Part shown: positions 23,101 through 33,357 of the stretch, one piece after another
Position numbering within the stretch: position 1 is the stretch's first letter
How the letters are laid out: every line of letters begins with the position of its first letter
NCBI RefSeq assembly: GCF_000003195.3
Contig: NC_012870.2
Span: 46,056,614-46,120,613, forward strand
DNA: 64,000 nucleotides
Direction: 5' to 3'
Origin: Sorghum bicolor
Taxonomy: Eukaryota; Streptophyta; Magnoliopsida; Poales; Poaceae
Translations under genes and position numbers: made by a program
Notes under the pieces: model-generated
Databases searched by the model: none
What the model saw: only the letters and a program-made list of their open reading frames with translations
Told to the model about the DNA's origin: nothing

Positions 23101-24996
23101 CAAAAGCTTGGTATCTGATTGGCAACCAGCATTTTAATTTATGGTCTCTTTCTCTCACCTCCCACTCCTCCTCAATGTACAGAGAAGGCAATCATGGCTA
23201 AACAACAAAGGCCCCTAATCAGCTTTGCAGTCTCAGCTTGATCCAAGCACAAAAATGGATCTCCCACAATCTCCCCTCTTCCTCCCTATTTCCCCTTTTG
23301 TTCCTTGCATAGTTCCATGTACGAAAGATTTCTTCTCCCTTCCCACATATGTAGGCAGTTATGGCTGGGGTCCATGGCCCACATCTCCTTGCAGTCATGG
23401 CCTCAAAACAGGTTGCCCATGATCCCCTCTATTCCCCCCAATTTCCCATTCAATTCCTTGCACATATGAGTAGAACAAACCAAGCGCTCGCTGTTGCCGT
23501 GGCCAGTGCCACAGTGCAGAGTAGAAAGCACAGGGAGAGATGATTGGGAAAAGTAAACAAACAGGTAAGTTTGTAATGGCATGGTCAGCAAAAATTTGGT
23601 GGAGAGTGGATTGTTGGACTCTGAAACTTGGGCAACCTAGATTGTGGAATCTAGAATTAAAATCTAGTTGTTCATTACAGACACAGGTTATAAAAAAAAT
23701 CCAATTTACCTTACTCCTCAGGATAGTTTTTTCCAATACTACTCCCTTGGCATCACCACTGCCATCAATCACCAGATTTTGTGTCATCTGCTCAATTATA
23801 GCATCCTCCCTGTCATCACCATCATATTGTTCATCATGTCCAGCAAATCTAATCTTACTATTTTCATATGACAATTCAGACTTACTTTCCTCCACTACCA
23901 CCTTTCCATCAATTCCATGCTCCAAAACTACTTTCCCTATCCTGCCGCCTTCCAAACCACATTCTTGATTCTCCATAATTTCCACTGGAACTGAACTGCC
24001 AGCAGGTAATGTCACATGGTGCAACTCCTTCACCAGTGCCTTACCAGATGTGTAATAGGCATTCGCATTTGGCACCTTCCGCGAAACATAGCCCTTGTCC
24101 TCCCTAAAACCCTGCCACCTCTGCTCCCTTTGTAGAGGATTGGTAAAGCAGGATTCATGCTGACCATGACCACTATGTGGTGCCCTGCCTTCCTGGACTG
24201 GAGGCATGTACTGATCTCCATGGAGCCTCCTGCCACCTAAGATAGGAAGTGTATGCTGCTCTCCAAGATGCATCCTGCCCAACTGTCCATTGGCATTGAT
24301 CTCAGGCGGTGTCCGTGACAAAAAACGATCTTGCTGCTGTTCCATACACATCATTCCTACAGCCACATCACATCCACCAGTAATTGGCATTGAAAGCTGC
24401 TCTCCATGTCCATGAGGCATTCTGCCAACCGCATCACGAACATCTGCAAGATCCGGAACGAAATCCATGGGACGAGGATTGTACTGTTCCCTACTCAATA
24501 CAACACCAGATGCATTCCGTGCATCACGGGCAGTAGGTGGTGGATGCGACGGTTTGCCAAACCCTGGAGGCGGCGCCCCCGGCCGAGGCCTCTCCGCCCA
24601 GACGGCATCCCCGGATCCGAACACTCTGCCGGCAAGAGCAGCGAAGGGTTCCCCTGGAGCGAATCGGGGATCCGGGAATACGGGTTGCTGCTGTAAGTGC
24701 GTGGTGGAGGTCGAAGACCACCCGAAGTCTCCCCCTTGTGCCTGCGCCGATGCGGCGAAGAGCGGCCCCACGGCGGCGACGGCAGGGTCACTGAAGAAAT
24801 GGTGCGCCCCCGCTGCGACGTGGGGCGGGGCGAGGAATTCCTCTCGCGGGTGCGCAGAGGGAGGGTTTTGGAGGAGGCGGAGGAGGAGACCGCCGTCGAA
24901 AGATGCCGGTGAGGTGTGTGTGGCGGTGGATTGCGAGGCTGACGTGTGGTGGGCGCCGCCGCCGCAACCGGAGGAGGAGGAGGGGGCGTCGGCCAT
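13852..24996 (-). CDS. URT1: UTP:RNA uridylyltransferase 1 (TUTase), spliced, one exon in gap
   Basis: URT1 adds uridines to the 3' ends of deadenylated mRNAs in the cytoplasm and steers them through decay. Coding exons on the minus strand are 24996-23710, 22557-22186, 16208-15985, a missing exon 4, 14563-14367 and 14110-13852. All visible junctions are GT...AG and their phases fit. The long disordered N-terminus precedes a Pol-beta-type nucleotidyltransferase core ([16 protein letters not shown]; third Asp in LSCDICVNN) and a PAP-associated domain ([17 protein letters not shown]). The expected length is about 800 residues if exon 4 contributes about 21, close to the roughly 760 of the Arabidopsis protein. 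No stop or frameshift is seen in visible exons, so the gene looks functional despite transposons in introns 1 and 2. Confidence 0.93.
14367..14563 (-). CDS. URT1: URT1 exon 5
   Basis: The exon is 197 bp, with acceptor TTGCCAG|GAAATG and donor ATCAG|GTATGA. It encodes [19 protein letters not shown] and then the helical [19 protein letters not shown] segment typical of the PAP-associated region. It ends with two bases of a serine codon that exon 6 completes. Confidence 0.9.
15194..15974. other. Assembly gap (781 N) inside URT1
   Basis: A run of N in intron 3 to intron 4 of URT1. From exon phases it must contain an exon of about 64 bp (phase 2 in, phase 0 out), because about 21 residues between SSYA and EMEA are missing and are not found in flanking sequence. 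Confidence 0.95.
15985..16208 (-). CDS. URT1: URT1 exon 3 (third catalytic Asp, central domain)
   Basis: The exon is 224 bp, with acceptor TTGCAG|CCATTA and donor TATGC|GTAAGT, leaving two bases of a codon. It encodes [19 protein letters not shown] and then SCDICVNN, where the D is the third catalytic carboxylate. A central-domain helix with [15 protein letters not shown] follows. The donor lies ten bases from the 781-N gap. Confidence 0.92.
16332..16924 (-). mobile_element. Solo LTR with perfect TSD
   Basis: The repeat is 593 bp, from TGTCGGTG to CCCGACA, flanked on both sides by AATGT (16327-16331 and 16925-16929). No internal region is present, so this is a solo LTR left by LTR-LTR recombination. 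A minus-strand box CTATAAAAGGAGGC (about 16618-16631) suggests it points the same way as the host gene. Its ends resemble those of the LTR at 2790-3830, so it may be a distant relative. Confidence 0.85.
16925..18219 (+). pseudogene. LINE ORF2, pre-RT and reverse transcriptase, first part
   Basis: The reading order is [18 protein letters not shown], then [20 protein letters not shown], then [19 protein letters not shown] (RT block with GPDGF changed to DPDGF). [38 protein letters not shown] and [15 protein letters not shown] follow. The catalytic box reads MHADDVVLF, which keeps the two aspartates of YADD but has H for Y/A. Several in-frame stops (for example near 17573, 17748, 17942) and a CA-repeat insertion at 17309-17328 show it is dead. 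Confidence 0.85.
18220..19949 (-). mobile_element. Deleted Ty3/gypsy element inside the LINE
   Basis: LTRs are 18220-18632 (413 bp) and 19571-19949 (379 bp), TGTT...AACA/AGCA. The target duplication is GTAAT (18215-18219) versus GTAAC (19950-19954), one mismatch. A polypurine tract lies next to the left LTR (minus strand GGGGGGGGGGAGGGAGAGA, 18633-18657), so the element points minus. The internal 938 bp holds only integrase to C-terminus. The right LTR joins integrase coding sequence directly, with no primer site, gag, protease or RT. Confidence 0.85.
18841..19570 (-). pseudogene. Gypsy integrase, C-terminal part
   Basis: The minus-strand frame contains the integrase core pieces [20 protein letters not shown] (second catalytic Asp region) and [19 protein letters not shown] (with the catalytic Glu), followed by [12 protein letters not shown] second frame (18841-19050) carries the linker ending in [20 protein letters not shown] and FHVGVLKPF, typical for Ty3/gypsy integrase tails. 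A frameshift lies near 19050, and the first catalytic Asp region is missing. Confidence 0.85.
19950..21011 (+). pseudogene. LINE ORF2, second part (RT end and zinc-binding tail)
   Basis: After the gypsy insertion the LINE frame resumes with [34 protein letters not shown] and [20 protein letters not shown]. The final zf-RVT domain reads [20 protein letters not shown] and [20 protein letters not shown], a Cys/His arrangement typical of plant LINEs. Stops and frame changes occur at about 20009, 20088, 20381 and 20925. Confidence 0.8.
21142..21680. other. Assembly gap (539 N)
   Basis: A run of N within the LINE 3' part in URT1 intron 2. Confidence 0.97.
21681..21925. other. Low-quality sequence next to gap
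   Basis: The stretch is full of doubled letters and homopolymers (A11, G7, C19-20 at 21902-21920) and matches no coherent LINE sequence until the tail at about 21930. It looks like poor read-end sequence and should not be interpreted as coding. Confidence 0.6.
22186..22557 (-). CDS. URT1: URT1 exon 2 (catalytic nucleotidyltransferase)
   Basis: The exon has 124 codons, with acceptor TTGCAG|GATTTC and donor ATTCAG|GTGAGC. It holds the helix-turn motif [22 protein letters not shown]: the GS followed at a distance by DxD is the metal-binding and nucleotide-binding signature of terminal nucleotidyltransferases. Both catalytic aspartates are intact. Confidence 0.92.
22676..22796 (+). mobile_element. 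Second LINE 3' tail in URT1 intron 1
   Basis: The words TTCTTCTTAATATAATGATG, then CACAGCTCTACTGCATGTTCGAGA, match the 3' end of the LINE at 21933-21985. Only about 120 bp is present, so it is a strongly 5'-truncated copy in the same orientation. Confidence 0.6.
23710..24996 (-). CDS. URT1: URT1 exon 1 (N-terminal disordered region)
   Basis: There are 429 codons from the ATG at 24996, the first Met in a GC-rich context. The donor is AAG|GTAAAT at 23709. The sequence is low complexity (Ser/Gly/His, then Pro/Gln), with a short hydrophobic motif [12 protein letters not shown] near residues 35-46 and PPPGFG near 145. Conserved short motifs of this kind in plant URT1 N-termini contact decapping factors such as DCP5; that these residues do so here is inference. 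The frame stays open past the donor to 23395, which is intron readthrough and not coding. Confidence 0.88.
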
Positions 24997-25170
24997 CGGC
25001 GAGGACGAGGGTTTGGGCCGGCTGTCACGATATTTTCCCCGCTTGGGTACCTTCTCGTTCTGGTTGGTGGGGAAGAATTAGAGCCACTTTTTTCTTTATT
25101 ATTAAACAAAAGGCAAATTTTGCCTTGGGACATCACATACACTTTTAGTTAGTGAGTTATTTTAGAAACT

Positions 25171-26491
25171 TTTAACTATTTACCATTCTTATGGATGATA
25201 CTCCTTTATTTGCCAGTTTTATGTGGATTCCTACAGATTTACCGCTCAAAACGGTAAATCTTTTACGTATTTGCCACTTTGGCTGATATGGCACGCCATG
25301 TTGGCGAGCTAGCGCGACAGCACTGCTGAGATACCCAACTTGGCACGAGAAAAGACTTATTTGCCCCTGTTGTTGCTCTCCCTCTACTCACTAACGTGTA
25401 GGTCCCATGTGTCAGTTTCTTCTTCAACCTCCAGCCATCACCTGCACTATAAGCTAGCACGCGAGGTGAGTGGTACTGCAGGGAGTTGTTGTAGCCAGTG
25501 CTCTTATAAGCTTTGTTGCGTGCGGAGCACTGTTATTTGGATTTTGGAGCATCACAGAAGCAAAAACCTTATGGAGTACTCTGCCATTTTTTCGGCTGCT
25601 GCCTCGCAGTTGTTCTCGTGCTCGTCATAGCTCTCACCTCTCCTCACCGTCTAGCGTCGCGGCGGCACTGGGCGAGGGAAGCGAGACGAACTAGCACGCC
25701 GTGAGCAAGTTCCTTAATTGCTTGGCAAGGAGCATCGAACTGGTCCTCCGATAATCTGGCCTACGGAGAGAAGACTGCACTTATAACATCCTATTGCTTT
25801 TGCCTGTAGTTGGATAGCATTGTGCTATTGTTGCCGTGATTTATGTGCTTTGCAATACACAAACGTATGGGTTTGTTCATCTCCAAATTTTTCGTGTGGT
25901 TGATGTCGATATGTACAGGTATAGCAGCTCGCAGGCTGCGTTACAAGCAACAGTTGGGATAACTGAGCAAGTTCCTTGTAACGTTTTGCCGAAGGCGCGA
26001 ACCAAGCAAGTTCCTTAATTGCTCGTCTACTGGGATTACCGAAGGAGGTCTGCGAGTTGATGTAGATCTCGTGGTAGACGTTGTTGAACTTGGGGACCTT
26101 GACACAGATGGTGGGGACGGGCGCACCTTTGGTAAAACGTCAGTACTCGGCAATATTGTGGCCCGCGCGCTGAGGATGCGGCTAGCACAAGCTCCTCCTT
26201 TCTCTCGCTGCGTGGTGATGCATATGGCTGGAGGTTGAAGATAAAACTGACATGTGGGGTCCATGTGTCAACAAGTGGAGATAGACAAACAACATGAGTA
26301 AATTGGTCTTCTCGTGTATGGAGATAGACCTTTGAGGAGCGCTGCCAAGCTGGCTTGCTAATGTGTCATGTCACATCAGCAAAAGTAGCAAAAACATACG
26401 AGGTTTACTGTTTTGTGTGGCAAATTTGTACGAGCACACGTAAAACTGGCAAACAGAGGAGTGTCATCCGTAAGGATGGTAAATAGTTAAA
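25171..26491. mobile_element. Long-TIR DNA element (MULE-like) upstream of URT1
   Basis: The inverted ends begin TTTAACTATTTACCAT on both sides and continue for about 130 bp with good similarity (for example TTTGCCAGTTTTA about 40 bases in). Left arm about 25171-25310, right arm about 26340-26491. There is no transposase. The interior holds a frame with a hydrophobic segment (VVVASALISFVACGALLFGF, 25488-25547), so it could be a Pack-MULE. The expected 9-bp target duplication is not seen. Confidence 0.55.
25488..25692 (+). pseudogene. Possible captured membrane-protein fragment
   Basis: The frame shows a clear hydrophobic stretch (LISFVACGALLFGFWSI) and then a Ser/Arg-rich end. It is enclosed by the long terminal inverted repeats. 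I do not recognise the source gene. Confidence 0.3.
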
Positions 26492-27403
26492 TATCCCATT
26501 ATTTTACCGTAGGACATCACATACACTTTTGGTTAGCGAGTTTTTTTATGTATAGTCTTGAAAAAATGTCTTCTTGTTATATGGTCTCTTTTTTTAATAG
26601 TTAAGTGCTCCTATGTTGCTATGGTAACAAGACATTCCACGACATACAGTTACATGAGTAGAAATTCATGTCATCATAAATGCATATGTATTGCAATGAG
26701 AGCAAAATAATACCACAACATATGTTGTAACAGAAACAAAATAACATCATAACATTTTTAAGTTTGATCTTGGTTTATACAATTCCATCTCAGACCTTAT
26801 AGCTACAATGGGGAAGCTCATGCACAACCTTGTTTCGTTCCCTACCGATTGTGATAAATTCGCAACTTAGATGACGACCTTTTTATTGTGTCTCGGATTA
26901 GTAGTGCGACCACACAATGACCATGCAACAGTGCCTGGACCCTAGAGCTTGTCCACAGAGGCACCAAGGTTGGGAAATGATAGTAAACAATTTGAGAGAA
27001 TCACGAGGGTGACTAAATAGTCGTTACCAAATGCAAGAAACTTGAGGCTTTTCCCTATGTGTTATTAAGAAAGATGGTTCCGTCCTCCATGCTATTAAAA
27101 AGTTAGAGTGGACCTGTGTGCCATGACACTTTTCTTTTTTTTCCTCTAAGCCATTCCATCAACATGTGCCTCTAACGCTGTTAAACAGACACGTGAAAGG
27201 ACAATTTTGCCCTACAGTGAGGCCCATTTGTCAGCCACCCAAACCTTCCTCTTTGTTTCTCTTCCTAACGCGGCCACACCGTCCTGCCCACGACACCACT
27301 CAGGGTTGCACCTGCGCTCGCACCGGCGGCTACCACGCCCTCACCGGCCGCTACGTGACCTCGCCCCACCACACCTAGCCCCGTGGACTTTTTAACCCCA
27401 GCC
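26492..27403. other. Intergenic region upstream of URT1
   Basis: It contains the right copy of a direct repeat (26499-26546; partner 25115-25160). It then has AT-rich sequence and a GC-rich segment (27165-27400) with overlapping frames on both strands and no domain. The words GTGAAAGGACAATTTTGCCCT near 27192 recall MULE ends, but no partner was found. Confidence 0.4.
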
Positions 27404-28089
27404 ACTACTGATGAGAACAAGGGTGGCCCGATCTTTTGAAAGGTTCTGGTAACTCTCGATTTGGTGGAAACGAGACACAAATCGATCCGACTTTCGAACA
27501 ACACGATTCAAAACCAAAGTTCAGCTAGGCGCTAGGCGTAATCGGGGCGCTGACCCATTGCCTAGCGCCTAGTCGGGAGTACTCGGTCCTAGGCGCTCCT
27601 AGGCGTTTTGGCAATATAGCCATAGATTTATATATATTATATATATGACTATATATATATATAACTACTATATATGAGTCACAAACTCACAGTATTTGTG
27701 CCAGTAGACATACCTGAGTCCTACTCCTAGCTGTCTTAATCCTGCATGTTCCTAGCTCCTGCATGGCTGTAACACATTTTTACGGCTAGTATTAGTCAAT
27801 AACTCAATACTCAATAGACAGCTAGATAGGACAACCTATCTGGATGATTTCAGCAGCCTCCCATCTATGAGCACACCATACCTCCAGCTGGTGATTACAA
27901 TACAAGTGGATAGGACAATAATAGAAGTGCACAACACAATTTATAAATAAAGCACAACACAAACATATAGTTCTTAGTTCAGGTCTCACAAATAATAAAA
28001 GAAGGCACACAGACACATAAACAAGGTGACACAGCTGCAGTCCAGGGCATCACAAAAGGCTTCACTACTAGATGGAGATGGTCCAGCAG

Positions 28090-28480
28090 CCCATATCATA
28101 TTTCTTCTTCACTGTAGTCCCTATTCTCATCTTCATACTCTTCTTCTTCACACTCAAACTCTTCTCCTTCATAGAGCTCCCTCACTCTTGCACTTCTACG
28201 TCTCAACCTGTTCATCTGCTCCCACTGCCTCTCTAATGAGAGACCAAGGTATCCCTGTACCTTCCATCTCATCTTCCTCCCCATCTCTAAATTCAACCAA
28301 TGCACAATCATTCCCACCTTCTTGGAGAAAACCTTGAGCTTCACATGTATCACTAGATACAAGAACATCAATGATTTTCTTTGACTTGATCTTTTCTCTC
28401 TTACTAAGCAACTTGGAGTTGAATTGAATATACACCAGCTTGTTGAGGCGGGCTGTAGTAAGCCTATTCCTCTTAGTGTG
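28090..28480 (-). pseudogene. hAT transposase C-terminus
   Basis: The minus strand reads RNRLTTARLNKLVYIQFNSK, matching the conserved end of plant hAT transposases near the dimerisation domain. An acidic C-terminal tail (EEFECEEEEYEDENRDYSEE) follows. It joins the linker after about 100 bp, so the DUF659 and catalytic RNase-H-like regions are absent: an internal deletion derivative. Confidence 0.7.
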
Positions 28481-28765
28481 TATCTACAATTGAAAAAGAG
28501 GATTCTTAGTTCTACTTCTACAATTTAATTGTAATGCTGCTGAAAATGAAATGTTCATAATAGATAGGCACCTCATTGGTTCTTTCTTTCCAAAGTTCCT
28601 TGTTTAGCTGTTGTTGCTTCAAATAATCAGACATGGTAGCTTTAGGATCAATAGCACGTGTCCATTTATCAATGGGTCCTAACTTGTGGGGCTCTGAACT
28701 TCCAACACAGGTGACTTCATCTGAATCTGTTCCAACCCTAGATACATGAACTTCCTCTCTAATTT

Positions 28766-29080
28766 CTAGCTCACGAACAGTCTTCTCCTCCCTCTTCCTT
28801 TTTGATCAGCTAGTGCCTTTTTGCACTTCTCTTTAGCCTCCATAGCCTGTGGTGTTCTGGCTGTGCATTTCTTCACATCCTTTCCCTCATGAGCCAAATG
28901 TTGCTTCAACCTATGAATCCCTCCCCTCATCTCCTTATTACAAAGCTTGCACTTCACCTTGTCCTTATTGTTAGCATCAACAAGAACATCATATTCCCAT
29001 CCAACATCATCCGAATTCCTTTTCAGGACATTTGATCCCTCTGTTCCATTCTCAGTTGATGACATCCTACATTCATGCAA
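28766..29080 (-). pseudogene. hAT transposase N-terminus (BED zinc finger)
   Basis: The frame of 104 codons starts MSSTENGTEGSNV. It contains WEYDVLVDANNKDKVKCKLC and then NKEMRGGIHRLKQHLAHEG: two Cys and two His in BED-finger spacing, which binds the transposon ends. Past 28766 the frame changes, but sequence typical of the hAT linker (GPIDKWTRAIDPKATMSDYL, about 28610-28670) follows. The promoter side lies beyond the LTR insertion, at 37444-37761. Confidence 0.8.
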
Positions 29081-29576
29081 TCACAAAATAGAAAATACAG
29101 AGGCATACATCATCATACTTGCACATTCAGATTCAAACAAACAGGCAATGCAATCAGACATTCAGATTCAGTTCACTAATGAATTAGACAGAAATGAGAA
29201 ATCACAGCAGGGCACATTCATCATACCTGCACATTCAGATTCAGATTCAGTAGGCTACAAGGAGAGGAACAGGGGAGGCCGGAGGGGAAGGTGACTGTGG
29301 AGCATGGGAGACGAGCAGAAAATTTGAGAGCAGGGGAGAGAGCCAGCGGAGGAAGGGAGAAGAGCAGGGAGGGAAGGGAACTCACCTTGGAGGCTTGGGG
29401 TGGCCGGCGGGGAGGGGTGCGCCATCGGAGACGAGCAGCTTCCAGGCCGTGACTCAGGGACGAGCAGCTTCCAGGCGACGAGCAGGGGAGGATCAAGACC
29501 GGCGGGTCGGGGACGAGGAGGGGAGGAGCAACACTGGCGGGCCACGGGTGGAGCTCGCCGGCAGGGAGGAGCTCGT

Positions 29577-30928
29577 TGTTGACAGTCCTTAATGCTCACA
29601 TTTAACCATCAACTAATCATGGAAAAGGATCTAAATGGAACCAACACCTAGACTTAGGGTTTTATCTGACAGAATTCCACGAGTTTTGGTGTTTGTCTAT
29701 TTCTGCAGGGGGTTATCAGGAAATAAGGAAGAAAGGCCCACACGTCGAGTTTACATAGAGATATTAACGTGCCGCGCAATTTTCTACCATCTAGAAGACT
29801 CGAGAAGCCACGGGAACGAACGGGAGGCCGATCGGGCCCGGGGGCAGGGCGCCCGCCCAAGTCCCTTGGGTGCCCGCCCAGCTACAGTAACCAATCAGCT
29901 TCAACTTCACGGATCGTGCTCCACCGACTCTAAGGATCGAGGAAAATCACACGATTAAGGTCAGTTTGATCGGATGGTGGAGAATAACGTGGAAATTCCT
30001 TGGGAGCTACTCTTCCTAGATTTCTTAGGGGCTACTCTTCCTAGATTTCTTGGGGGTTACTCTTCCTGGACTATATAAGCAGACCCCCACCAGCCCTGGA
30101 GGCATACCTCTTCTACAGAATCAAAGTTAGGGTTTCAATTCTTCATCCAAGTAGAGAGGATCCCTCTAGTTCTTCTAGTTCTACCTCTAGTTCATCTAGA
30201 TCTAGTTCTAGTTCATCTAGTTCTAGTTCTAGTTCCTCTAGTTCTAGTTCTAGTTAGTTCTAGTTGTAATCTAGAAAATAGGGAGAGAGAAGAGGAGAGC
30301 GGAGGAGGAGCCGGATCTGTTGGATCTTCCTCAACATTATACTTTTGCAGCATTTGGTTCGTTCTTCATCGTTCTCCAGGTTCTTCAATTCATAATTCCT
30401 GAGTTCTTTAATTACTTTTATTTACATTCAAGTTATTTATTGGATTCCCGCTTGCATCAAGTGCTCTAGTCTTTATAACGCTAGAGTAGTAATTAATAGA
30501 TTAGACGTGGTGTTTAGTCTTGCAATTACCTGGAATTGCACCCAATCCTGCGGATTGTTGTGGTAGCCTTAGGGTAGTGACAGCCCTAACGGTCGACGTA
30601 TTCCACCTCGTTCGGATCGGTGTTTGTAGGACCGTAGTCAGACCTTCCTAGCCCCCTTCTCATCTCTTTCTGTGGTTAGTGCTCTGATGTCCCAATATAG
30701 ATAATCTTGAAGTAATTCTTGATTCTTAGATCAACTAGAGAACTCTCAGGAAACTTCCTCTCTTCCCACCAAAAATAATTATATAGTTATCCTTGGGCGA
30801 TCTTGGATCTTAATTAGTACACTCACGTTCTCTGTGGAAAATCGATACTCTAGAATACTCCCAGGTGAAGGCTACATCGGTATCCGTGCGCTTGCGGATT
30901 TTTCTGTTTGCGTTTAAAATACCCAACA
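29577..30928 (+). repeat. 5' LTR of element 3
   Basis: TGTTGACAG...ATACCCAACA, with TATATAAG at 30072-30079 as the likely promoter box. A triplicated word (GCTACTCTTCCTAGATTTCT) lies at 30005-30065 and a CTAGTT-rich run at about 30165-30260. Confidence 0.92.
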
Positions 30929-30935
30929 AGCTTTC

Positions 30936-30953
30936 TGGCGCCGTTGCCGGGGA
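30936..30953 (+). promoter_or_regulatory. Primer-binding site, tRNA-Asp type
   Basis: TGGCGCCGTTGCCGGGGA is complementary to the 3' end of plant tRNA-Asp and typical of Tat/Athila elements. Related sites are at 42596-42613 and (one mismatch) 49052-49069. Confidence 0.88.
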
Positions 30954-32550
30954 ACGGTAGCTGTGCTAGTTTCGAACCAAGTTGTCCGTGTATCCTTTTT
31001 CTTTTCCTTTTTCACCACACTCACCTTATCATTTTCACCATACCACATGGATTTCACTCTAAGCATTAGTGAGCATGGAATTTATTTCATAGCCACTTCA
31101 TTTACTCCATGCTCATATGCAACATCTTCACAATCCATTGGTCTCTCCAACATCACCACATTCGAGATCTCCAACCCCCTCATCCTTTCTATCTATAAAA
31201 ACTTTAAAAGGGCGGTTGTCGATGCATATGTCTATAAGAAATATTGCAGATCTCGTTGAGTTGATCTTGATATAGGTCAGCGTTGGAGGGGAAACCACTT
31301 CGCCGACATAAATTGATGGTTTCCCAAGGACAAGCTTAGTGTTCTAAAATAAGCACTGATCAGATCGTAACATGAGCTTTTAATTATTTGCAACATTACC
31401 TTGTGTGTTGAGCATATAAGTATAATTGTAAAACATTCCTTCGGGTATTCTTTTCACTAACCTTTCCATGATTGGAGCAAGAAGATCGGATGAATGACAA
31501 GCACAAGGTATGTACAACCAATCATTATACAACATTGAATTAAATTCATCCAAACTTGAATTTTGCAAAATTCATTCTTGGGGGAGTACTTTACATAAAA
31601 ACATCCTTTGCCATGTTGCTATGTTGGTTGTCCCTACCTTTGAGACATGCTCAATTTGTTAAATACTAATCACACTACTTCATCTCCACTTGAGTAGATC
31701 TCTATAAATGCTTTCATGCTACCTTTATTTGCTTTAGTATATGTCTAGGTTTGGAGTAGATTCATTTATCTCTTAATTAAGCATGGTGCTTAGTTTAGGA
31801 ATGATGATCTTACTTCCAAAGGATTTTAAATTAAGCATGATGCTTAGGTTAAAATTCCCTCCTAAATCAAAATAGACATGGTGTCTAGGTTGATCTTTGA
31901 GCCGATAGTATGCTATAGTAGATATTGGATATTTTGTTGGACTAACCCCTGCAGGAAAACTTTCAATATCGACTTGGGAAGTCCTGAGACAAACTCACAT
32001 TGGAGACAAAGAGAGAGGCACATGAAGTTTAACAATTTACACAAGGAAGGCATAGCTCACAAGAGATGATCTATGGAGGGTGCCACAAACATGATGCACA
32101 ACCGCTAAAAAAGGAAAGCTTCCATAAGGTGATACTGTACCATCACTCTTCGAGTAAGGTAACATCTTAAGGTACTTGACTATCACTTTATAAGTTTCTC
32201 CTTGGTTCTAGCGTTCACATGAATAAACAGACAAACATGTATGATTTACAACTCTAGATTAATCAACCTAATCGATTCAACATGTTTAGTCCTTCCACCT
32301 TTGTGATCCCACAATCCTAATCATATGAGCTAAAATGTTGCACACTCAATCTTTGGAAAATGATAGTCATGTAAAGAAAAAACATTTACTTAGATAGACT
32401 ATCTTTCCATAAGGTTGAGTGATCTGATCTGACAAATGTTTTAAATGTTACACTCATGGTCTTATTATCCATCAACTTTGTCTTGCTCACTATGCTTAAG
32501 GTTAGAGAGAACAAATACACTTTTGGTTCTGTTGGTGTTTTCCACCAACA
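30954..32550. other. Leader region of element 3
   Basis: No gag frame is recognisable. A 98-codon frame at 30963-31259 lacks motifs. Short repeats TTAAGCATG(G/A)TGCTTAG occur at 31780 and 31830. The segment ends with GTTTTCCACCAACA, which matches the end of the sequence starting at 58504 on the other strand. Confidence 0.5.
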
Positions 32551-32747
32551 GGGCCCATGCACTTGATCTGTGCCTTGTCTCCATGAGCAGGTACACTTGG
32601 AGCAAAATATGAAGGACTTTTACAACTTCCAGACTCCACCAAATGAAGAACCTAGATCTACGAGCACAAACACGCTGGAGATACTGGACACTCAGGCAAT
32701 CACTGCCCTGAGATGCTTGAGGACACAACTACTGGAGTAACCCCGTT

Positions 32748-33203
32748 GTGGAAGTAATTACTGACCTTCTGCCGGTCAAGAGAGACAATCCAGGACGCCC
32801 CGTCATCCCGATCTCCATCAGCATGGTGGACTTCCTAGAAGCACTCTGCGACTTTGGCTCCAGCGTCAATATTATGCCCAGGGTACTCTATGAAAAAATC
32901 TTTACATATCCTTTATTGGAAACAACCATGTGTTTGCAGCTTGCAGATCGGACGCTAAGTTTCCCAAAGGGAATATTGAAGAACCTCTGCGTCCGTGTTG
33001 GTACCTTGTACGCTCCAGCAGACTTCATGGTGATAGAGACTGGTACTGATGAGAGGGCACCCATCATTCTAGGGTGGCCATTCCTGAACACCTCGGGAGC
33101 AGTCATCCACGCTAGTGCTGCCAAGATCAGTTTCTACATCAAGGGGACGAAGGAGACGTTTTCCTTCAAGAACAAAACTACACAAATCTCAGAGCAATCC
33201 TAA
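32748..33203 (+). pseudogene. Retropepsin domain 1 of element 3
   Basis: The frame of 151 codons shows ALCDFGSSVNIMPRVLYEKI (active-site loop, with F where D-T/S-G is usual), MCLQLADRTLSFPKGILKNL and APIILGWPFLNTSGAVIHAS. This is the standard Tat/Athila protease fold with its ILGxPFL flap-side motif. A stop (TAA at 33201) precedes the second domain. Confidence 0.75.
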
Positions 33204-33357
33204 CATGAACCAAGGAAAGGACTAACAGGAGGAACAAGAACAAGTAATTGTGGACTGAGTCAGCTAAGATGGTCACTGCTGCTCAAGGAGGTCAAGATCG
33301 TCAACTCAAGTCGCCTTTCTTGATCAAGAAGGATGACCCTGGTGTTCCAAGCATCGA

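Noticed and set aside
23395..23709. Extension of URT1 exon 1 frame beyond 23710
   Set aside because: A consensus donor AAG|GTAAAT and exact phase fit to exon 2 show this is intron readthrough.
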